Positions 37,967 to 48,540 of a DNA stretch of 64,000 nt are shown in pieces; positions within the stretch are counted from its first letter, which is position 1, and each line of letters starts with the position of its first letter. The translations under genes and the position numbers were made by a program. Below the pieces are notes generated by a model that had not been told where the DNA came from, made no database searches, and saw only the letters and a program-made list of their open reading frames with translations. Origin of the DNA: Linnemannia elongata (lineage: Eukaryota; Mortierellomycota; Mortierellomycetes; Mortierellales; Mortierellaceae); the NCBI GenBank assembly GCA_036320915.1, contig JAXBDG010000021.1, positions 248,001-312,000 on the forward strand, read 5' to 3'.

Positions 37967-40900
37967 GGGTGGTTGTTTGAGTTTGAGGTGAGAGGGGTGG
38001 GAGTGGGAAGGGTAGGTGTGAGAGGGATGATGAGGAAGTAGGGGGAGGGAAAAAGAGAGAAAGGTGATGTGAATGAGAGAAACAGGGAGAAAAGAAGAGA
38101 AAGGATGGAAAAAGATGACGTTGGGAGGGGTAATGCAAAGAGATGAGCGAGGACGGAAAGTGGAGGGAAAAAGGAGGGAAGAGAGAAGAAGAGAGAAGCA
38201 GGGGAAGGGAGTACAAGAGGTCTACTCCAAAGGTCGAGGAAGAGTTCTGCTGCTTACGAAGTGGGCGGTGCGTGCAGAGAACTAATTTCGAGAACAGTAA
38301 CAAAATGAACAGTCAATGAGCATTCCAAAGAGTACGAAAAAGAAGGGTAGAACTGTCCACGGCCTGGGCCTGAATGAAGACTCTCACATACACATCCATT
38401 CACCCTACTCCTACCTACCGCAACAAGCGCGCACAACAGACTATCGGAGAAGAGTCAGGGGCCAAGAGGGGGCGAGTAAAGTGAGACTAATTGACTTGAA
38501 TCACTGATGGTGCCCTGTTCAGTGACCCCTCCGTGTTGGTCGCACTTGGTCAATTAATGTTGTTTCTGATTGTGCCAGGTGTGTTGCAGTTCAATTTGTG
38601 ATGCGACTTCGCCCAGCAAAAAAAAAAGAGTTGATAGAGTGGAGATCCAAAAACAACTCCTTTCGTGAACTTTTTTTTTCCTGCTACGTTTCTTTCGCGT
38701 TTTCTTACGGCGCTGAGCGACCTCCATATACTTCACCCTTTTTTTGCTATTACCTCTCCGTCACTCTCACACACCCTCCTTTCTTTCTTTTCTTTTCTTC
38801 ATTCTTTCTTTTCTTCATTCTTTCTTTTCTCAAAACTCAATTTTCAAGCACCAAACCTACAAAAAAATGTATCTATTTCAGAGACGACAAGTATTACGCA
38901 TTTGCGTTACCCGCCCTACCAGAAAGAAACAAAAAACAAGCGAACTACAAACTAGACTTTAAGGAAAACGTATTTTCCCTTTAGAATCAATCTCCAAGCG
39001 AGAAATAAGCACGCAATTCGTCGGTTGTACGCGATCCGACCGATCGCATACCATACATCATGGACATCGAGAAGGATGGGCAGTCATTTCATGTGGAGCC
39101 TGCAGGCTCGGGTCTTTTTCAAGTGCACCGCAAGGGTGGGTTAATATGGAGCCTGCAGAGTTGAAGACGGCTCGCATGATAACAGCATAGCTAGTGATCA
39201 ACCAGGCAACCATGGAGACTTGATGAGACAACGGCGAAACGGAGACCGGGTCTGAGAGTAGAAAGGGACTCTCACTGGGCGATGGAGAGGATATGCACTC
39301 TTGAGGTCGACAAGCGGGGTGGGGCGATCACACATCATTCTAGGGAACTCGAGCGGGGGCTACTCAAAGGGGATGTTGTGCGCTGATTTATAAACCTGAT
39401 GGGAAGAATGAAAAATGAATAGTAATTAATACCCATGTCAAATGATGCCACATCCAATTTTAGAATAAACGATCGTCCTTTGCTGCCAATGCAGTAGCTT
39501 ATGAAATGGCGTAATGATGTGAATGTTCAGAGACTAGCTGAAAGGAATAGAAAGGTAAAAGCATTGCAATTTCATACTAAATCAGATCGTCTAGTTGACT
39601 ACGGATTGATAGTAGCAAAGGGAACGAATTATAAGGGGGGGGGGTGCGACTGTAGTAGAAGCTTGTAGATGATCACATAGATGACTCAGTTGGCTTCTCT
39701 TTTATCCTATCTTGACACTGTTGGCTGTCTCAAGCCGGTACCGGGAACCCATGGGGGTATCGGGCGATGTAATTTAAAAGCAACCTCATACTTCTTACCT
39801 CGTTTTCTGTCGTCTGCCCCTCTCGTCTGCATGTATATTGAGCGCACAAAGAAGAAAAGAAAAAGAAAATTATGATTGTGGCAGAGAGCACATTGCGTTG
39901 ATCCGCAGAAGGGAAAAAACGGACAGATTTGTTGGCTAAGAAAACAAACACAAAAAACAAGTGGTTCCACACAAACTCACTCACATACCATGGCGCACCC
40001 TCTTTCTCTCTTTTTTTCTTCCTCGCTTTCCACCTCGCGCTTTCCCCCCAAAGGCTCATTCAGTTGTCTGTTCATCACTTCCTCTTCCTTCCCCCATCTC
40101 GCCGAATTCCATTTCAATCTCTTTCCCATTCGCCAACAACGCTCATTCCTCATTCCTGCGCGCGAGCCAACGCGAAAACACAATAACGACAACTACAACA
40201 ACCACAACCAAAACCACAGAGACCTTAAGTACTTTCAGCAGACGCGCGCTATGCATACCATAACCGACCTAACTTCACGCCTGTTACAACTTGGGACCTT
40301 AAGACTCATCCTAATCACCGCTTTGATAGGTCTACTGCTTCCAAGCCGAGGTGACAACCAACACCTTGCAGCCCTCGCCCTTGTTTTCGTTCATCATCCA
40401 GTCCAAAAACACCAAAAACACAGCAGACTTGCGTCGGGTATGAGAAGTCTCGGGAGTGTTGTTGGCAAGCGCGAAAGAGAACCATCTGTACCTTCTTAAG
40501 CAGAAACTAACCTTCCGTCTCCTCTTGGTATTAAGATATTGTTTCCGCTTGTCACGACAGCATTGTTTGATACCCATAGCCAGCCAAGAACAGCGACAAG
40601 AAACAGCAATAAGCACGACACACCAAAAAAAAACACCTAAAGCAAAAAGCAACAAGAGCTACAAAACAGGTACAATACAACAGCAGGAGTCACCAAACAA
40701 ACTGTAAAAAGCAATCATTGTCGCCTCCCTCGCTTTCAGTACGTGCCTTTATTTTTCCCAATATTGGACATGGTTTGATTTCTCTTCACCACCGACGGAT
40801 GTTGACTAACTAACAACTCTCTATGCACATAGATTTTTTTTTCTTGTGAGCAACACAATAGCCCAGTTCACCAAGGTTCGCACCAGAGTATGCAATTGGG

Positions 40901-41175
40901 CGTGCACCTTCCGCGGAAAAGCAATACCATAACACATCTGTATTGACAAACTGCACCTTCCTCATCCAATAGACTCCTCGCCTCCAATCTTGCTTTCGTC
41001 TGCCTCTCTGAAAAGTCTGCCCATTCCCCCCGCGCATACAACAACGAACTTTTGATGTCCTCCAAGGTAAGATAAGGGTATTACCATTGTGCAGTGTTTT
41101 TACTTTTGTTGGTGAAGGCAACAGAGACTAATGCTTGCTGTCACGATTACTGCACTATATATTAGTGCGCACACC
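37967..41175. other. Intergenic; promoters of Sel1 and NACHT genes
   Basis: Next to 37967 the plus strand is purine-rich (to about 38225), the promoter side of the leftward Sel1 gene. A less repetitive island at about 38990-39880 has no recognisable frame. At about 40000-40150 the plus strand is strongly pyrimidine-rich and is followed by CA-rich sequence and an ATG at 40252. This is probably the transcription start region of the NACHT gene, which would give it a leader near 1 kb, possibly with a spliced 5' exon. Confidence 0.45.
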
Positions 41176-44100
41176 ATGTCCAAGGAATCGCATCTAGCCC
41201 CATTAGGTCTCTCACCTCACAATAACCGGTCGGGCACCAATTCTGCATTTGCAGGTAGTGGCGGAGCAGCTAAGAAGGCGGTCGAGTCATCGTCAACTCG
41301 CAACGATCGATTAGTTGGTCACGAAGTCGGTGATGCCGACAGCGAGGCTGTCTCCTCCCAGCCTGTGCTCAAACAAAGCAAGTTTTTTGGATTTTTCCGA
41401 TCCTCTAGTTCGAGCCCCAAGGTCAAGTCACCCCCGAGTTCCAAACCTAAGGACTCTGTCGACCGACTCTTAACCTCCGGTACCCCAGCGACTCCCAATC
41501 GAATCTCTAATTCCAGCACCCAGTACATTGCCAACATCGAGAATGAGCCCTTCGGAACTGTCAAAATCGAGCACGAGTTCTCCGGCACGGCCGTCAAAGG
41601 TCCTTCTTCCGACGTCCAGCCTTCAACCCTGCTGACCGAACCTCGCTTGGGCGTCTTCCTGCAGAATTTCAACAAACCTGCCATTGTTATTCCACTGCCC
41701 GAATTTGGTGCCCGTATCGACGCTACACCTCAGCTTGCCCTGTGCATTGGCTTGCTCCTCAAGGACAGCGACGCTCTTGGCCATAAAGAGGATCCCTCCT
41801 TTCAGTATATATCATTTGGTGCCGCCGATCAATTTGTCTGGCTCAAGAACACGAAGCAAGACCCCATCGAGCAGGAACGTTTACACTGGCTAGGAAACCG
41901 CATGGTGGAGGAGTTTGCAAAGGACGCCTTCAAGAACTCGACCGAAATCGCCGAGATAGTGCTCCTTGGCCCTGTCCTGGACAGTGAGCATTACCACAAG
42001 CTGCTGTCGTGCACCATCACAGCATTCGACCAGAATGTACTCTTGGATGTCGATCTACTCCAAGGTCTGGTGCAATTGGCCCAGTCCGGTCCTCGCGGAT
42101 CGCTCGATTCCGATGACTTGGTCAAGATTCTCAGCGTCCTCAGAGTTCGACTTCAGAACACTCACCAACAATCCTCCGAGCATCTCTTCCACCTGACTCT
42201 GGCTGTGTCAAGGCTGCTCGATGTCATGGCGGATCACAAGGTTGAAGGTCTGAACCGCGTTGAAGAGCATGAGCCTCTGTCTGGGGTGTTGTCTAGCCTG
42301 AAGGATAGCTCGAACCCTTACCTTATGTACCAAGCCTGCTACGCGTTCCAAGCGCTGCAGTACGTGCCCAGCAACGAGACCCCGCTGCAAGCGGTCCTTC
42401 GACACTCTACTGGGGTCGCAGATGGATTGGTCAAGGTCACAGCTGTGTTCAAGCTGGATTTAGGCGCCGTTCTTGAGGGCCTCGGCAAGCTGCAGGAGGA
42501 GCTCGGCAGCGCCGTTGAAGCAGCTGTTACAGTTTACAAGGGTGTGAGCTCATTGATGGAGAGTGGCCAAGGAGTTTTCGACGCCCTGAGGGAGAGATTT
42601 GGGTCCGGTCAGAGGCAACCATGGTATGCTGCTATTCGTGCCGCTCAGGTCTTCGTTCACTCTGGTCAGCTGAGGGATCTCAACCAACTCGTCCGTGAGG
42701 CACCTTGTCGTCGTGATCCTCTGTTTCAATGGGGTATCTGCCAGCTGCTGGGTGAGATCGCATCCGACAACATCTGGACCACCACTGTCCGTGAGCAGGC
42801 TGTCGACCTTCTTGCATATCTGTACAAGCACGATGCAGAGTGGGGTCAAGAAGAGAGCGTTAAGACCTGGATGCTCAACATCATGCGCCAACTCGCCACC
42901 ATTACTGACCAATCTGTCAGAACCAATGCTCATACTGTGCTAAAGGATCTCAACCAGGACCCAGGCATCAATACCAGCCTTCCTTACCCGCTCAGAAACC
43001 GTCTTCCCCTGCCGCTCTGCTCACCGACGCTCACCCGTGTATTACGCATCCCCGATGTCGAGCACAGTTTGCATTTGCTGCGCCAACAGAGGCTCGAGGA
43101 GCACCGCAAGGGTGTCTACATCGCCCCCCAAGCGAAGGCCAGCTTACTGCCATTGGATGACACACTCTTCTCGCTCATGGATAAGGTACAGGAGTTCTTG
43201 GCCGGTCAGAAGCAAGTGTTCCTAGTGCTGGGAGATTCTGGTGCTGGCAAGTCAACGTTCAACCTCGAGCTGGAGCATACCCTGTGGAACAACTACAAGA
43301 AGTACGGACCCATACCTCTATACATCAACCTCCCCACCATAGATGACCCAGAACACCACCTCATCGAAAAGCACCTTCAGGACCACAGCTTTTCAGAGGA
43401 CCAGATCTACGAGATGAAGCTGCACCGCAAGTTCATTCTCATCTGTGACGGATACGACGAAAGTCAGCTCAAGACTAACATCCACACCAAGAACAAGTTC
43501 AACCAGCCAGGACAGTGGCAAGTCAAGATCGTCATCAGTTGCCGTACTCAGTACTTGGGACGGGACTATCGCTACCTGTTCCAGCCGCAGCCGCAGACAG
43601 TCGATCGATGCCAGCGGACCACTGTGGATCTCTTCCAAGAGGCGGTTGTTGCAGCTTTTTCGAGAGACCAGATCCAGCAGTATGTCGACGAGTATGTTAA
43701 GGAGCTGCCTGCACTCGATCCTGTCCAGAAGAGACCGTCATGGACCGCAGAGGAGTACATGGACAAGCTAGTCAACATCCCAAACCTGATGGATCTAGTC
43801 TCAAACCCCTTCCTTCTTACGCTCTCTTTGGATGCGCTCCCAGCCGTTGTTAAGTCCAAGACGAACCTCTCTACAATCCGCATCACACGCGTGCAACTCT
43901 ACGACAGCTTTGTCACGCGATGGCTCGAGGTCAACCGTATGCGACTGGAGGCCAGCCCCTTGAGTGACGAAGAGCGAGCGGAACTGGAGATGCTTATCGA
44001 TGACAACTTTATCTACCACGGCATCCACTACCAGAAGGATCTTGCCACTGCAATATTCATCAACCATGGAGGGAACCCAATCGTCAAGTACATTCATCTT

Positions 44101-46662
44101 CGCGACAATGGCACCTGGAAAGCAAAGTTCTTCACCCCTAAAGGCCAAGCCAAGTTGCTCCGAGAGTCGAGTGCGGTAATGCGGTCCGGCGCTAACTTTC
44201 GGTTCCTCCATCGGTCGCTTCTGGAGTACTTTTATTCGAGGACTATTTACGACCCTCTCGACTCTGACAGTGACGTTGATGACTCTGACGAACGAGAACC
44301 AGCCTTTGACTTCAAGACTTGCCTGGGGCAGAAGAACCTTAACAAGGAACCATCGATCGTCCAGTTCCTAGCAGAGCGGGTGCCACAGGATCTGTCATTC
44401 CGACAACAGCTGCTGGATATGGTTGACGAGTCCAAGGCAGATGAGGTCGACGTTGAGATCAAGGTCGCAGCGGCGAACGCCATCACAATTCTGGTCAAAG
44501 CTGGTGTGACCTTCCATGGGGCGAATCTCCGAGGTGTCAAGATTCCACACGCCGACCTCTCCGGCGGTCAGTTCGACTATACTCAGTTCCAAGGAGCCGA
44601 CCTGACGAGAGTCAACCTTGCAGGAAGTTGGTTGAGGCAGGCGGACCTGAGCAACGCGCAGATGGCAGGCATCCATTTTGGGGAGTTGCCGTATGTTGAG
44701 ATGGCCGGTTCTGCAACAGCTTGTGCTTACTCGCCCGATGGAAAGATGCTGGCTGCGGGTCTGGATGAGGGTGGGCTTGAAATCTACGACACTAATACTT
44801 GGAGAAGAACCTATCGATGCCTGGTCGATCACCCGGTCCTAAGTGTTGCATTCTCACCCGACGGTCGAAGACTCGTTTCCGGAAGCAAGGACGGCAAAGT
44901 TCAATTATGGGATTACACTAACGGCGAAGAGATTTTCGTGATGGAGGGGCACCTCCGCTCTGTGAACTGCGTTGCCATCTCACCCTGTGGCAAGCAGATT
45001 GCCTCGGCCAGCGCTGACGAGACGGTGCGATTGTGGGATTCGAAGACCGGAAAGTGCACTTTTGTTTTGAAGGGCCATACCCACCGGGTCAGGTGTGTCC
45101 AGTATTCACCAGACGGACGGCAGCTTATATCTGGTGGTATCGATCAGAAGATTCGGTTCTGGGATCCGGAGACAGGAGAGCCCGGCGCCGTTTGGATTTC
45201 TTCGTGGGGGGCAGTTAACAGGCTGGCCTTTTCCGGAGATGGACGATGGATTGCCTCTGGTCATGAGAAAGGTGCATTGCAGTGTTGGCATGCGGTGTCT
45301 GGAGAGCTGGGTCCATTCTTACGTGGCCACACCGGAAATATTACAGGGGTTTCATTCTCTCCAGACAACCGGTGGATTGCTTCGTCTAGCAACGACGTGA
45401 CGGTGAGATTATGGGACTCATCGGCAGGCACCCTTGTGTTCATGTCTGGTAGCCATAAAGCCAACGTGCACAACGTTAACTTCTCTCCGAACGGCCATCA
45501 GATCGCATCGGGGGGTCGTGACGGAAAGGTGCGGTTGTGGGAGGTGGATTCAATCTTGTCGTCGAGTGTTGCGGCATACGATCATCCCGGACCTGTAGTG
45601 AAGACCGTGTACTCTCCAAATGGCCAAGCTATCCTCACAGCTAGCGGTGAGCAAAACGTCAAGCAATGGGATTCTCTAACAGGAGCGCCTGTGCCACTTC
45701 AGATCAAGTTACCAGAATATTTGTTAGTCGACTCCGTGTCATATTCCTTGGACGGCATTCCAGTCGCATTCAGTACTCAAGAAGGAAGCACTCGATTGTT
45801 GCAGCTTCAGGAAGGAGGAGCGGAGACTGTAATGGAAGGCTCAAGTACGGTGAGGCGTGTGGTCATGTCACCCAGCTGTCGCTTTGTTGCCTCGCTTGAC
45901 CTGAACGATACTGTGGAGTTGTGGGAACTCGGCGTAACTCAACACAAGCGCGTTCTTCTGCAGAAAGGTGGAGCCGCTGGCGAGACAATCGGCTGTTTGG
46001 CATTCTCCACTACAGGAGATCGGCTCGCAGTTGGTTCTTGGAGTGGTATCGTTTGGATCTTCGATTCTCGATCGGGAAGCCTGGTAATATCCCAGAAGTT
46101 GACGAATCAGGAGATTTCGACGATGTCATTCTCGCCAAATGGTCTGCAGCTTGCCATCGGTACTGTTGATTCCTCGATTTACCTTTGGGATTTGCAGTCG
46201 GAAGAGTGTGCAGTCGAGCTGAAAGAGCACACCGAATGCGTGACATGTGTGGCCTACTCGCCGTGCGGTCAATGGATTGCTTCTAGCAGCATAGACAAGA
46301 CTGTTCGACTTTGGTCTCGGCAACAACCAACAAGCGAGACAGAGAGTTGGTCATGCATCCATACAGTCCAAGATTTCTTTCGCCATGTTCTTACTACGGC
46401 ATGGAGTCCGACCGTTCCTATGGAGTTTGTTACCGGCTGCTGGGATGAGTCTGTCCGAGTCTGGCGAGTCTCAGGCAAGGGCGAGGATGTGGTTGTCAAG
46501 CTAGTTTGGGGAACCAACCTTGCTGTTCTCCACGCCCCAGGTCTTGTACTCAAAGATGTGGCTGGACTTAGTTCAACCTACCGGAGGTTGTTGGTCCAAC
46601 GCGGTGCCATTGATGACTTGTTGCCTTTGGAGAGTGCAGGAGGACTAGAAGTCGACGAGTAG
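41176..46662 (+). CDS. NACHT + pentapeptide + 14x WD40 NLR-like receptor
   Basis: One uninterrupted exon; 1828 residues from ATG 41176 (CACCATGTC context). An in-frame ATG at 41131 would add 15 residues in a poorer context. Domains: a low-complexity then helical N-terminal region (1-650); a NACHT-type STAND NTPase with P-loop GDSGAGKST (686-694) and Walker B LICDGYDE (Asp758); a helical region with the NACHT-associated FRFLHRSLLEYF; pentapeptide repeats (about 1115-1165, ANLRG, ADLSG, ADLTR, ADLSN); and 14 WD40 repeats (about 1176-1820), enough for two seven-bladed propellers. Fungal STAND proteins of this build act as oligomerising sensors, often in self/non-self recognition or immunity; ligand and output here are unknown. 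No recognisable effector domain lies at the N-terminus. Confidence 0.93.
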   Translation: MSKESHLAPLGLSPHNNRSGTNSAFAGSGGAAKKAVESSSTRNDRLVGHEVGDADSEAVSSQPVLKQSKFFGFFRSSSSSPKVKSPPSSKPKDSVDRLLTSGTPATPNRISNSSTQYIANIENEPFGTVKIEHEFSGTAVKGPSSDVQPSTLLTEPRLGVFLQNFNKPAIVIPLPEFGARIDATPQLALCIGLLLKDSDALGHKEDPSFQYISFGAADQFVWLKNTKQDPIEQERLHWLGNRMVEEFAKDAFKNSTEIAEIVLLGPVLDSEHYHKLLSCTITAFDQNVLLDVDLLQGLVQLAQSGPRGSLDSDDLVKILSVLRVRLQNTHQQSSEHLFHLTLAVSRLLDVMADHKVEGLNRVEEHEPLSGVLSSLKDSSNPYLMYQACYAFQALQYVPSNETPLQAVLRHSTGVADGLVKVTAVFKLDLGAVLEGLGKLQEELGSAVEAAVTVYKGVSSLMESGQGVFDALRERFGSGQRQPWYAAIRAAQVFVHSGQLRDLNQLVREAPCRRDPLFQWGICQLLGEIASDNIWTTTVREQAVDLLAYLYKHDAEWGQEESVKTWMLNIMRQLATITDQSVRTNAHTVLKDLNQDPGINTSLPYPLRNRLPLPLCSPTLTRVLRIPDVEHSLHLLRQQRLEEHRKGVYIAPQAKASLLPLDDTLFSLMDKVQEFLAGQKQVFLVLGDSGAGKSTFNLELEHTLWNNYKKYGPIPLYINLPTIDDPEHHLIEKHLQDHSFSEDQIYEMKLHRKFILICDGYDESQLKTNIHTKNKFNQPGQWQVKIVISCRTQYLGRDYRYLFQPQPQTVDRCQRTTVDLFQEAVVAAFSRDQIQQYVDEYVKELPALDPVQKRPSWTAEEYMDKLVNIPNLMDLVSNPFLLTLSLDALPAVVKSKTNLSTIRITRVQLYDSFVTRWLEVNRMRLEASPLSDEERAELEMLIDDNFIYHGIHYQKDLATAIFINHGGNPIVKYIHLRDNGTWKAKFFTPKGQAKLLRESSAVMRSGANFRFLHRSLLEYFYSRTIYDPLDSDSDVDDSDEREPAFDFKTCLGQKNLNKEPSIVQFLAERVPQDLSFRQQLLDMVDESKADEVDVEIKVAAANAITILVKAGVTFHGANLRGVKIPHADLSGGQFDYTQFQGADLTRVNLAGSWLRQADLSNAQMAGIHFGELPYVEMAGSATACAYSPDGKMLAAGLDEGGLEIYDTNTWRRTYRCLVDHPVLSVAFSPDGRRLVSGSKDGKVQLWDYTNGEEIFVMEGHLRSVNCVAISPCGKQIASASADETVRLWDSKTGKCTFVLKGHTHRVRCVQYSPDGRQLISGGIDQKIRFWDPETGEPGAVWISSWGAVNRLAFSGDGRWIASGHEKGALQCWHAVSGELGPFLRGHTGNITGVSFSPDNRWIASSSNDVTVRLWDSSAGTLVFMSGSHKANVHNVNFSPNGHQIASGGRDGKVRLWEVDSILSSSVAAYDHPGPVVKTVYSPNGQAILTASGEQNVKQWDSLTGAPVPLQIKLPEYLLVDSVSYSLDGIPVAFSTQEGSTRLLQLQEGGAETVMEGSSTVRRVVMSPSCRFVASLDLNDTVELWELGVTQHKRVLLQKGGAAGETIGCLAFSTTGDRLAVGSWSGIVWIFDSRSGSLVISQKLTNQEISTMSFSPNGLQLAIGTVDSSIYLWDLQSEECAVELKEHTECVTCVAYSPCGQWIASSSIDKTVRLWSRQQPTSETESWSCIHTVQDFFRHVLTTAWSPTVPMEFVTGCWDESVRVWRVSGKGEDVVVKLVWGTNLAVLHAPGLVLKDVAGLSSTYRRLLVQRGAIDDLLPLESAGGLEVDE

Positions 46663-46954
46663 AAGGTATATTGTGGTGGTGGGAAGTAAAAGCGAGAATT
46701 GGCTAGCAAAGAAGATAATACAATAGACAAGTGTTAAGAAGAGCTGCATTTGCACGGTTGTTAGCCACGATCTGCAGAATTATAGTGATATACTTGAGGC
46801 AGGCCCCAATGACCAAGAAAAGCTTTTTTTTTCCCCTGTCGATCCAAAGAAAACAAGTATAGAAGTTGAAAGTTGAAAGTTGAAGGTTGAATATGGATAG
46901 TACAGTAGAGTACGTTTTCGACCAGAAATTCTGGTCCAGTTTTCTTTATTCAAG

Positions 46955-47770
46955 CACATTATAAGAGGAACGGGCATGGTATTGGCGGAAGAAGTTGGAT
47001 GAGGGTCTAAAACAAAGGGAAACATCGCTTTTTACACAAATAACGTTTATTCGTCTACGCCTGGAAGTCATGCCTTGATTTTCGTCTTGGGTGGCACACC
47101 AGACACAGTTGCGCTCCTTTTCAATGTAGTCTGGCATATGACCACCTTCATAGAAGCAGGCGGGGTCAAGGGCGTGCTTGTGCTTGGTGACATAGGCTGC
47201 AGGTCAGTGTAGCTGTTCGGGTTGGGGATCAACTGGTTGTTGAGAAGAGGGTGAAGGTGGGCGTTGTGTCCTGCTCTCGTGATAGTGAAGTCAAGCAATT
47301 CCTCCTCGGCAAAATGCAAGCTCTTGAAGTTTTTGAATTAAGGCTAGACGGAACTCATCGTGGGATCCCTTTGCATTTTTTTCTGGGAGTGGATAGTGCG
47401 CATGATGTAGGCGTTGATAGTGGTGGTGTCCAGTAGCCAAATTAATAAGGAAAACCAGCCTTCGAGTGCGCACATCTGGGTTGTGTAGTTCTGTCGGCGC
47501 TGGTCAGCAATATTCACTCCTCCCATGTGGTAATTATAGTCATTGATGACGCGCGGAATGTGAAGGAGCTTGCGGTGAGCGTCTCCAAAGACTCGACGGG
47601 CCTTATCGGCATTGTACTTTTGGTTCGCGGCTTCCTCCTCTCCTTCTCAACATACTAATCGGGGTTGTGAATGGAATGGATCGTTGACAGCATGGTAACA
47701 GGGCCGTTGTCCATCCGTAAAAGAACAAACGCATCATTGACGATGTCGGCCCTTTTCTCATCCCAATCCA
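46955..47770 (-). pseudogene. piggyBac-family transposase relic
   Basis: Read right to left, broken frames carry family landmarks in order: DNGPVTMLSTIH (about 47700-47665); then DYNYHMGGVNIADQ with WFSLLIWLLDTTTINAYI (about 47545-47405), the conserved block around the last catalytic Asp; then HDEFRLALIQKLQEL; and finally a Cys-rich C-terminal segment (CVWCATQ, ICVKSDVSLC, about 47090-46960). The pieces lie in different frames with stops between them, and the N-terminal DDE half is missing, so the copy is dead. Terminal repeats could not be identified. Confidence 0.75.
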
Positions 47771-48009
47771 GTCGCGCATCCTTGTATCACTTCAGCTCTG
47801 TAGGAAAGAGGGTGAAGGTGGGTACTTGTATCTGCCTTGGTCATCATTGTCCACTCAATTTTGGAAAGGCTTCTTTTTTGGAGAAAGAACAAGATGGGGG
47901 GAGGGACAATCAGACAAAAAAGATCAAACATGCATACACATAGGATAAGTAAACGAGGTAGGAAAAAAGAGCGTTACAGTTTACTGAAAGGCTTAGACTT
48001 TTTGCTATT

Positions 48010-48540
48010 CTACCACCAATACTCAATAACGACAAGAAGCACATAGATGAGTCGAAAAAGTGCTGTGGATGAAGTAAGTGGGTTCACAAGAGCAATGAAA
48101 AGGATGACGAACAGAGCTGACAACAAAAGTAGTAGCAGATCGATGCAAAAAACAAGAATTTCACCAAAGCTAACGATACGATCAATGTGTGTGTCAAAGA
48201 ATGTCGTAAACTTCAGTGGGAGAGTCGAAGATACCACAGTCGCGTAAATCAACCGCGCCAAGTAGTAAAAGATATTCGTGTATGGGATATTGAACTTTTT
48301 GCCCATGGTTCTGATGCCGATCAAGCAGTACTTGGAAAAGGATGGGTCGATTGAGTAGAGACTGTTGAAGATCCGAGTATGAACAGCGCTCAGTAGCGCT
48401 GCATGGTTGCAAAAGTTCTGGAGTATATCACGGCAACGCGACAGCAATACCATGGCGGCGATGATGCAAAGGTTTGCAAGGAATATAACAACAAGGGAAG
48501 TGTAGTTTCTATGCGTGTCAGTGTTCTGGGTATCGCTCAT
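48010..48540 (-). CDS. Predicted small multi-pass membrane protein
   Basis: Uninterrupted frame of 176 residues from an ATG in a strong context (CACCATGAG). An upstream in-frame ATG at 48654 would add 38 residues of weak composition. Hydrophobic segments that could span a membrane lie at about 13-35 (SLVVIFLANLCIIAAMVLL), 85-105, 127-153 (a Leu-rich block) and near the C-terminus, which ends in VVIEYWW. I do not recognise the family. It sits between transposon relics, so it could be a chance or decayed frame, but its length, the start context and four regularly spaced helices favour a real protein. No introns are apparent. Confidence 0.45.
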   Translation of the reverse strand: MSDTQNTDTHRNYTSLVVIFLANLCIIAAMVLLSRCRDILQNFCNHAALLSAVHTRIFNSLYSIDPSFSKYCLIGIRTMGKKFNIPYTNIFYYLARLIYATVVSSTLPLKFTTFFDTHIDRIVSFGEILVFCIDLLLLLLSALFVILFIALVNPLTSSTALFRLIYVLLVVIEYWW

